In this document: one piece after another, positions 7,022 through 11,280 of the stretch | Layout: each line of letters begins with the position of its first letter | Position numbering within the stretch: the first letter of the stretch is position 1 | Notes under the pieces: model-generated | The model's database searches: none | What the model saw: the letters and a program-made list of their open reading frames with translations, nothing else | Told to the model about the DNA's origin: nothing | Source: Synechococcaceae bacterium WB4_1_0192 | Lineage (GTDB): Bacteria > Cyanobacteriota > Cyanobacteriia > PCC-6307 > Cyanobiaceae | Reading direction: 5' to 3' | Assembly: GCA_009926195.1 (NCBI GenBank) | Contig: RFPK01000039.1 | Span: 1-11,280, forward strand | DNA: 11,280 nucleotides | Program-made: the position numbers and the translations under genes

Positions 7022-7963
7022 TCAGCGCAGCTCCTGCAGACCCTGCCGCAGCGCCTGTCGCCAATGGCAGGGTTCCAGAGCCAGCACCCGGCGGGTCTGG
7101 CTGCAATCGAGCAACGAATAGCTGGGACGTTGCGCCGGGGTGGGGTAGTCGGCGGTGGTGATGGGCTGCACGCGGGCTGGCCGATCAAGCAGACCGAGAT
7201 CGAAGCCGAGTTCACCGATCGCCACGGCCACGTCGTACCAGCTGGCGACACCCGCATCGCTCCAGTGCAGGACCCTGGGAAACGGGCCGGCGTCGGAGGC
7301 AGGATCGGAGCATTGCAACACCCGCCAACAGGCCGCCGCGAGGCTGTGGCTACTGGTGGGAGCACCCACCTGATCAGCCACCACCCGCAACGGCTGATCG
7401 CGGACACCGTTCTCACGATGCAGGCGCAGCATCGTCAAGGCGAAATTGCGTCCCACCGGCCCCATCAGCCAGCTGGTGCGCAGGATCAGGCCGCGGGCGG
7501 CGCCGTCATCACCGCCGCCAAGCCGCTCCAGCACGAGGCGCTCACCAGCCGCCTTGCTGGCGCCATAGACCCCCAGGGGATCACAGGGATGATCAGGGCG
7601 ATAGGGGGAACCCAGCCGGCCGTTGAACACAAAATCGGTGCTGACCTGCAACAGGCCAGCGGTGGCGGGACCGTGTTCTGCCAGGGCCTCGGCCAGGGCC
7701 GCAGGTGCTGCGGCATTCACGGCCCAGGCACGCTCCACATCACTCTCGGCCTGATCCACGGCGGTGTAGGCACCAGCGTTGATCACCCAGTCAGGGCGGT
7801 GCTCCTGCACAGCCGCTCTGCAGGCCTGGGCATCCGACAGATCGAGGGCGATCAGCCCCTCACCACCGCAACGGCTGGTGGCGATCAGATCAAGACCAGT
7901 TGGACAGCAGCGCCGCAGCGCCTGCCCCAGCTGACCGGTCGCACCGGTGAGCAGAACCCTCAC
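7022..7963 (-). CDS. rfbD: dTDP-4-dehydrorhamnose reductase
   Basis: Last enzyme of the pathway: reduces dTDP-4-keto-L-rhamnose to dTDP-L-rhamnose with NAD(P)H. The protein is 313 aa, within the usual range of about 290-310. It begins MRVLLTGATGQLGQAL, with the glycine motif at 7-13. INAGAYTAVDQAESD (61-75) is the hallmark of the RmlD family, and the catalytic set is STDFVFNG (108-115) with YGASKAAGE (133-141). LRTSWLMGPVGRNFALTMLR and RVVADQVGAPT are also characteristic. Start ATG 7963 overlaps the rfbC stop by 4 nt (ATGA), indicating translational coupling. rfbB follows 4 nt later. Confidence 0.95.
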   Translation of the reverse strand: MRVLLTGATGQLGQALRRCCPTGLDLIATSRCGGEGLIALDLSDAQACRAAVQEHRPDWVINAGAYTAVDQAESDVERAWAVNAAAPAALAEALAEHGPATAGLLQVSTDFVFNGRLGSPYRPDHPCDPLGVYGASKAAGERLVLERLGGGDDGAARGLILRTSWLMGPVGRNFALTMLRLHRENGVRDQPLRVVADQVGAPTSSHSLAAACWRVLQCSDPASDAGPFPRVLHWSDAGVASWYDVAVAIGELGFDLGLLDRPARVQPITTADYPTPAQRPSYSLLDCSQTRRVLALEPCHWRQALRQGLQELR

Positions 7964-8550
7964 GCGAACACCTCAGCCCGGCGGATCAGAGCAGTCAGGT
8001 CTGGAGCTTCAGCATCCTTGACCGCCAGGAGTGGCGCAGCGCCACCCAGACACTCAAGGGGCCAGGCAATCGCCAGATCGGGATCGTCCCAACGCAGCGA
8101 GCGCTCACACTCACGCGACCAGAAATCGGTGGTCTTATAGAGCACCTCGGCATGATCGCTGAGGGTGAGAAAGCCATGGGCAAAGCCCTCCGGCACCCAG
8201 AGCTGCTGGTGGTTCTCAGCACTGAGATAGACCCCTTCCCACTGACCGAACTGCGGTGATCCGCGGCGCAGATCCACCACCACATCAAAGATCTCACCGA
8301 CAACGCAGCGCACCAGCTTCGCCTGCGGACAAGGAGGAAGCTGATAGTGAAGACCGCGCAACACGCCACGGCTGGAGCGAGAATGATTGTCCTGGGTGAA
8401 GTCAACAGGCTGCTGACCGTGCTCGAGAAGAAGCTGCCGCCAGGAACGGGCATTCCAGCTCTCAAAGAAAAAGCCTCGCGCATCAGCAAACAACTGAGGG
8501 GTCAGCAGCAACGGCCCCTCGAGCGCCAAGGGAAGAACGGAGACGCTCAT
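7960..8550 (-). CDS. rfbC: dTDP-4-dehydrorhamnose 3,5-epimerase
   Basis: Third enzyme of the pathway: epimerises dTDP-4-keto-6-deoxyglucose at C3 and C5 to dTDP-4-keto-L-rhamnose. It is a cupin-fold protein of 196 aa, slightly longer than the usual 180-185. Seen: FFFESWNARSW (27-37), the core QDNHSRSSRGVLRGLHYQ (53-70) with the catalytic-base His at about 68, VVGEIFDVVVDLRRGSP (83-99), VPEGFAHGFLTLSD (119-132), and LYKTTDFW (137-144) with the general-acid Tyr at 138. The N-terminal ten residues are less conserved. Start ATG 8550 overlaps the rfbA stop by 4 nt, and the gene's own stop overlaps the rfbD start in the same way. Confidence 0.95.
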   Translation of the reverse strand: MSVSVLPLALEGPLLLTPQLFADARGFFFESWNARSWRQLLLEHGQQPVDFTQDNHSRSSRGVLRGLHYQLPPCPQAKLVRCVVGEIFDVVVDLRRGSPQFGQWEGVYLSAENHQQLWVPEGFAHGFLTLSDHAEVLYKTTDFWSRECERSLRWDDPDLAIAWPLECLGGAAPLLAVKDAEAPDLTALIRRAEVFA

Positions 8551-9464
8551 GAACGGTGACGTGCGATCGTGCCGGCGAGACGACCCTGACCCGCTTCGCT
8601 GAGAAGCCGGAGCAGATAGTCGCCGTAGCCACTCTTGCGCAGCGGCTCCGCCAGGGAACAGAGCTGATCATCGCTGATCCAGCCCAGCCGCCAGGCGACC
8701 TCCTCAGGACAACCCACCTTGAGCGCCTGTCGATGCTCCAAGGTACGGATATAGCCACTCGCCTCGTGCAGGGAATCGCAGGTGCCGGTGTCGAGCCAGG
8801 CCATACCGCGACCCATCACCTCCACCTGCAACAGGCCATCGTCCAGGTATTGGCGGTTGAGATCGGTGATCTCCAGTTCACCGCGGGCCGAAGGCCGCAC
8901 CCTCTCAGCCCGTTCCACCACCGAGGCGTCATAGAAATACAGACCTGTGATGGCGTAGCGCGATCGGGGTGAAGCGGGTTTCTCCTCAATGCTCAACACA
9001 CGGCCATCAGCGGCAAACTCCACCACGCCATAACGCTCTGGGTCGCGCACCGGATAGGCGAATACCGTGGCTCCATCGACTCGACCATGACTACTCTGGA
9101 GCTGAGGCACAAGCTCATGGCCATGAAAGAGATTGTCGCCAAGAATCAGGGCGGCAGGCGATCCATCTAGAAATTCAGCACCGATCAAAAAGGCTTGAGC
9201 GAGGCCATCCGGGCTTGGCTGGATGGCGTAGGAGATACTCATACCCCAGCGGGAGCCATCACCGAGCAGGCGCTGAAACACACCCTGATCCTGGGGTGTT
9301 GTGATCATCAAAAGATCGCGAATTCCCGCCAGCATCAACGTACTGAGCGGGTAGTAGATCATCGGCTTGTCGTAGACCGGCAACAACTGCTTGCTCACCG
9401 CCTGGGTGATCGGATGCAGGCGTGTGCCACTGCCGCCGGCCAGGATGATTCCCTTCCGCGCCAT
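8547..9464 (-). CDS. rfbA: Glucose-1-phosphate thymidylyltransferase
   Basis: First enzyme of dTDP-L-rhamnose synthesis: joins glucose-1-phosphate and dTTP to give dTDP-glucose and pyrophosphate. The protein is 305 aa, close to the usual 290-300. It starts MARKGIILAG, then the nucleotide-binding GGSGTRLHP (10-18), SKQLLPVYDKPM (24-35), ILGDN with the metal-binding Asp (107-111), IEEKPASP (159-166), ITGLYFYD (172-179) and WLDTGTCDSLHEAS (223-236). These make the RmlA family certain. ATG 9464 lies 11 nt after the ribH stop. The TGAGG at the ribH stop can act as a Shine-Dalgarno about 10 nt upstream, which favours coupling to ribH translation. RmlA enzymes are usually feedback-inhibited by dTDP-L-rhamnose; that is family knowledge. 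Confidence 0.96.
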   Translation of the reverse strand: MARKGIILAGGSGTRLHPITQAVSKQLLPVYDKPMIYYPLSTLMLAGIRDLLMITTPQDQGVFQRLLGDGSRWGMSISYAIQPSPDGLAQAFLIGAEFLDGSPAALILGDNLFHGHELVPQLQSSHGRVDGATVFAYPVRDPERYGVVEFAADGRVLSIEEKPASPRSRYAITGLYFYDASVVERAERVRPSARGELEITDLNRQYLDDGLLQVEVMGRGMAWLDTGTCDSLHEASGYIRTLEHRQALKVGCPEEVAWRLGWISDDQLCSLAEPLRKSGYGDYLLRLLSEAGQGRLAGTIARHRS

Positions 9465-9475
9465 CTGCTGCGGCC

Positions 9476-9955
9476 TCAGCCCGGCAGAGCGGCCATCAGG
9501 CTGCCCATCTCGATGGCCTCAAGGCCGTAGCTCCAGCCGAGGTTGCTCTTGATACCGGCACGCTCGAGGGCCTGCTGCATCGTGTCCGTGGTGAGCACAC
9601 CGAAGATCACGGGCACGCCGGTGTCGCGGCTGACGGCCGCCACACCCTTGCTCACCTCGGCCACCACCACATCGAAGTGGGGGGTGTCTCCGCGGATCAC
9701 GGCGCCGAGGGTGATCACCACCTGATAGCGGCCACTGGCTGCAAGCTTCTGGGCCACCAGCGGGATTTCAAAGCTGCCCGGCACCCAGGCCGTGTCCACC
9801 TGGGCGCTGGTGGGGCTGACATCGATGCCATGACGCGACAGGCAGTCGAGGCAGCCACTCAGCAGCTTGGCGGTGACGAGATCGTTGAAGCGGGCCACAA
9901 CGATGGCGACGCGCAGGCTCGATGCCCCGGAGAACTGCCCTTCAAAGACGGCCAA
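9476..9955 (-). CDS. ribH: 6,7-dimethyl-8-ribityllumazine synthase
   Basis: Penultimate step of riboflavin synthesis: condenses 5-amino-6-ribitylaminouracil with 3,4-dihydroxy-2-butanone 4-phosphate. The protein is 159 aa from the chosen start. Substrate-binding motifs are all present: ARFND (21-25), VPGSFEIP (58-65), GAVIRGDTPHFDVV (84-97) with the catalytic His at 93, FGVLTTDTMQQA (118-129) and the C-terminal EAIEMGSLMAAL. There is no ATG at the expected place. I chose TTG 9955 because it gives MAVFEGQFSG, matching the MATFEGRF-like N-terminus I recall for picocyanobacterial RibH. The frame stays open upstream to about 10048, but that part (SVPGAWPGLGRAIVRPRLRT) looks like untranslated leader and runs towards the psbZ terminator. 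No good Shine-Dalgarno precedes TTG 9955, so expression may be low. It is followed after 11 nt by rfbA, an unrelated pathway. Confidence 0.93.
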   Translation of the reverse strand: MAVFEGQFSGASSLRVAIVVARFNDLVTAKLLSGCLDCLSRHGIDVSPTSAQVDTAWVPGSFEIPLVAQKLAASGRYQVVITLGAVIRGDTPHFDVVVAEVSKGVAAVSRDTGVPVIFGVLTTDTMQQALERAGIKSNLGWSYGLEAIEMGSLMAALPG

Positions 9956-10046
9956 CGATGCAGCAATGCAGGTGGTGCGCAGCCTAGGCCGGACGATCGC
10001 CCGTCCCAGCCCCGGCCAAGCGCCGGGCACGGAAGGGCTGGAAGCC

Positions 10047-10092
10047 AAAAAAAGACGCTGCAGTCGCCGCCGGGAGGGGCGGGACTGCAGCG
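10047..10092 (-). terminator. Strong Rho-independent terminator downstream of psbZ
   Basis: Read on the minus strand, a 10-bp perfect stem CGCTGCAGTC/GACTGCAGCG (10092-10083 and 10065-10056) continues into five more G-C-rich pairs (GGCGG/CCGCC in plus-strand order reversed) past one bulged base. A 6-nt loop closes it. TCTTTTTTT follows, with seven Ts at 10053-10047. It starts 26 nt past the psbZ stop. This is a textbook intrinsic terminator and should separate the abundant psbZ message from ribH-rfbACDB. The ribH promoter should therefore lie between 9956 and 10046; TAGGCT at 9986-9981 is a weak -10 candidate. Confidence 0.9.
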
Positions 10093-10118
10093 GAACGGTT
10101 CAGGTTGAAGCGACCGCT

Positions 10119-10307
10119 TCAGACCACGAAGAAGCTCATGCCCCAGTTGACCAGAACCAGGGCGACCCAGGCCAGGCCACCCAGCAGGATCAGGCGGTTG
10201 GAGTTGCCGGTGGTGTCGTTGCTGGCGTACAGAACGGGAACCGCCACGATCAGCGCGAACGACAGCACCACCAGGGCCAGAACGGTGAGGGTGTTGAGGA
10301 TCGTCAT
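10119..10307 (-). CDS. psbZ: Photosystem II protein PsbZ (Ycf9)
   Basis: Small thylakoid membrane subunit of the photosystem II core, near CP43, which stabilises PSII supercomplexes and light-harvesting interactions. The protein is 62 aa, the normal PsbZ length. It has two hydrophobic helices, about residues 4-26 (LNTLTVLALVVLSFALIVAV) and 40-60 (LILLGGLAWVALVLVNWGMS). A polar loop ASNDTTGNSNR joins them, and the ending SFFVV matches the conserved FFVV C-terminus. ATG 10307 gives MTILNTLTVLAL, the expected start; no clear Shine-Dalgarno precedes it. It ends in a strong terminator, consistent with a highly expressed single-gene transcript. The mutS-psbZ-ribH neighbourhood is one I recall from picocyanobacteria. 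Confidence 0.96.
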   Translation of the reverse strand: MTILNTLTVLALVVLSFALIVAVPVLYASNDTTGNSNRLILLGGLAWVALVLVNWGMSFFVV

Positions 10308-10484
10308 GGATCAGCGGCGGCGCCGGCCGGTCAGTCTGCGGATTCTCACACGCAGCTCCGGCCTCCGTGGCACCGCAGCCGGCCTTGCTTCACAAGTTGT
10401 GGCGCGCCAGGCGGCCAACGAGCACAACCGAGCCCCGGGCCGGACAGGGGCCCCTCCTACGATCAGCACCCGATCTGATCCCCT
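10308..10484. promoter_or_regulatory. Divergent promoter region of psbZ and mutS
   Basis: The region is 177 bp with no gene I can support; longer frames through it are shadows of mutS. On the minus strand GAGAAT (10347-10342), preceded by TGT, resembles an extended -10 box and would start psbZ transcription about 30 nt before its ATG; no -35 box is evident. A perfect CACAA-G-TTGTG palindrome (10391-10401) lies about 45 bp further upstream of psbZ and could be an operator. On the plus strand TACGAT near 10458-10463 is a possible -10 for mutS. An in-frame TGA at 10476-10478 fixes the upstream limit of mutS. All promoter calls here are tentative. Confidence 0.3.
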
Positions 10485-11280
10485 GTGGCCGCGCGCAGCA
10501 AGCAGCAGCCGGAGCTGAGCCTGCAGGGCAGCCTGTTCGGGGCAGAACCGGAGCCACAGCCGCTCGATCCCACCGGGCACACCGACCAGGTGGAGCAGGA
10601 CACGGCGCTTGAGGCGGCCGCCAGACGGCCGCGGAGGCGGCCGCCAGGCCGGGTTGGGCGGGAGGCTGATAGCGACGCCCCAGCGGACACTGGGAGCGAG
10701 GCGGACGGCAGCAGCGCCAGCCCACAGGACGACGACCTGCCCGCCTGGCATCACCACAGCCTGGTGGAGCCGGAGCAGCTGACGCCGATGCTGCGTCACT
10801 ACGTGGAACTCAAGAGGGCCCATCCGGAGCGGGTGCTGCTGTACCGGCTCGGCGATTTCTTCGAATGCTTCTTCGAGGACGCGATCCAGCTCTCACGCCT
10901 GCTCGAGCTGACCCTCACCGGCAAGGAGGGGGGCAAGGCGATCGGCCGGGTGCCGATGGCAGGGATCCCCCACCACGCCGCCGAGCGCTACTGCACCGAA
11001 CTGGTGCGCCGCGGCCTGAGCGTGGCCCTGTGCGATCAGGTGGAAACCACGCCCGCCAAGGGGGCGCTGCTGAAGCGGGAGATCACCCGCGTGCTCACCC
11101 CCGGCACGGTGCTGGAGGAAGGCATGCTCACGGCCCGGCGCAACAACTGGCTCTGCGCCGTGGTCTGCGCCGATGACGGTGTTCCGGACGGCTCCGCGGC
11201 CCGCTGGGGCCTGGCCATCGCCGATGTGAGCACCGGCGAATTCCGTGTCACGGAGCGGCAGGGCAGTGATGCGCTCCATC
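10485..11280 (+). CDS. mutS: DNA mismatch repair protein MutS, N-terminal part (cut by window edge)
   Basis: Mismatch-recognition ATPase. The first 265 codons are in the window; the core, ATPase and dimerisation domains lie beyond the right edge. GTG 10485 is the first possible start, because an in-frame TGA lies at 10476-10478; the nearest well-placed ATG (10788) would remove 101 residues. Residues 1-85 are a low-complexity extension: LSLQGSLFG (11-19), a basic Arg/Pro patch (48-60), then an acidic Ser/Asp stretch. MutS domain I begins near residue 86 with LPAWHHHSLVEPEQLTPMLR. The mismatch-binding Phe-x-Glu motif is in LGDFFECFFEDA (F125, E127). LTLTGKEGG, VPMAGIPHHAAERY and the domain I/II junction ITRVLTPGTVLEEG follow, so this is MutS1 and not MutS2. 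It is divergent from psbZ. Confidence 0.95.
   Translation, partial: MAARSKQQPELSLQGSLFGAEPEPQPLDPTGHTDQVEQDTALEAAARRPRRRPPGRVGREADSDAPADTGSEADGSSASPQDDDLPAWHHHSLVEPEQLTPMLRHYVELKRAHPERVLLYRLGDFFECFFEDAIQLSRLLELTLTGKEGGKAIGRVPMAGIPHHAAERYCTELVRRGLSVALCDQVETTPAKGALLKREITRVLTPGTVLEEGMLTARRNNWLCAVVCADDGVPDGSAARWGLAIADVSTGEFRVTERQGSDALH
10611..10647. repeat. 14-bp direct repeat in the mutS N-terminal extension
   Basis: GAGGCGGCCGCCAG occurs at 10611-10624 and again at 10634-10647, offset by 23 bp. Each copy contains the 10-bp palindrome GGCGGCCGCC. The offset is not a multiple of three, so the copies encode different peptides (EAAAR and RRPPG-like). The repeat is seen directly; whether it matters for mutS stability is inference. 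Confidence 0.85.

Noticed and set aside
7018..7416. N-terminal extension of rfbB into rfbD giving 515 aa
   Set aside because: The extra 133 residues lie in an alternative frame of rfbD and bear no resemblance to a dehydratase; ATG 7017 gives a normal N-terminus.
6806..8140. Plus-strand open frame of 444 codons across rfbB, rfbD and rfbC
   Set aside because: It crosses three genes whose catalytic motifs are intact on the other strand, so it is a compositional artefact.

Overview
The window is high-GC chromosomal DNA from a cyanobacterium. The best fit is an alpha-cyanobacterium of the Synechococcus/Cyanobium type. Three things point there: psbZ, a photosystem II subunit found only in oxygenic phototrophs; a SecA with no C-terminal zinc-binding tail; and a GntR regulator and MutS whose sequences look like those of marine and freshwater picocyanobacteria. 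Genus is inferred from recalled family resemblance, not from a search.

Layout from left to right. At 1-265 (-) is the N-terminal part of a dienelactone hydrolase-like protein. It diverges from a plus-strand pair: a GntR-type regulator (431-1420) and the serine acetyltransferase gene cysE (1441-2205), only 20 bp apart. secA (2233-5070, -) converges on cysE and diverges from a small GNAT acetyltransferase (5181-5621, +). Next come a palindrome-rich gap, a tRNA-Gly(GCC) gene (-) and a GC-rich hairpin. From there to 10307 all genes are on the minus strand. In transcription order they are psbZ, a very strong intrinsic terminator, ribH, rfbA, rfbC, rfbD and rfbB. A divergent mutS begins at 10485 with GTG and runs off the right edge.

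How the genes work together. rfbA-rfbC-rfbD-rfbB is a complete four-enzyme set converting glucose-1-phosphate and dTTP to dTDP-L-rhamnose for cell-surface polysaccharide. The genes are packed with 4-nt overlaps or gaps and begin 11 nt after ribH (lumazine synthase, riboflavin pathway), so ribH and rfbACDB are probably one transcript. CysE starts cysteine synthesis and may be co-transcribed with the GntR regulator, whose C-terminal half looks like a ligand-sensing region. SecA, MutS, RibH and PsbZ are housekeeping or photosynthesis genes.

I saw no CRISPR array, transposase, toxin-antitoxin pair or phage gene, and no obviously new multi-gene system. The points most worth checking are small. They are the MutS N-terminal extension, with a possible clamp-binding motif and an out-of-frame direct repeat; the GntR-cysE pairing; the CysE tail without a terminal isoleucine; the interlocked palindromes beside tRNA-Gly; and the ribH-rfb fusion operon ending at that tRNA.
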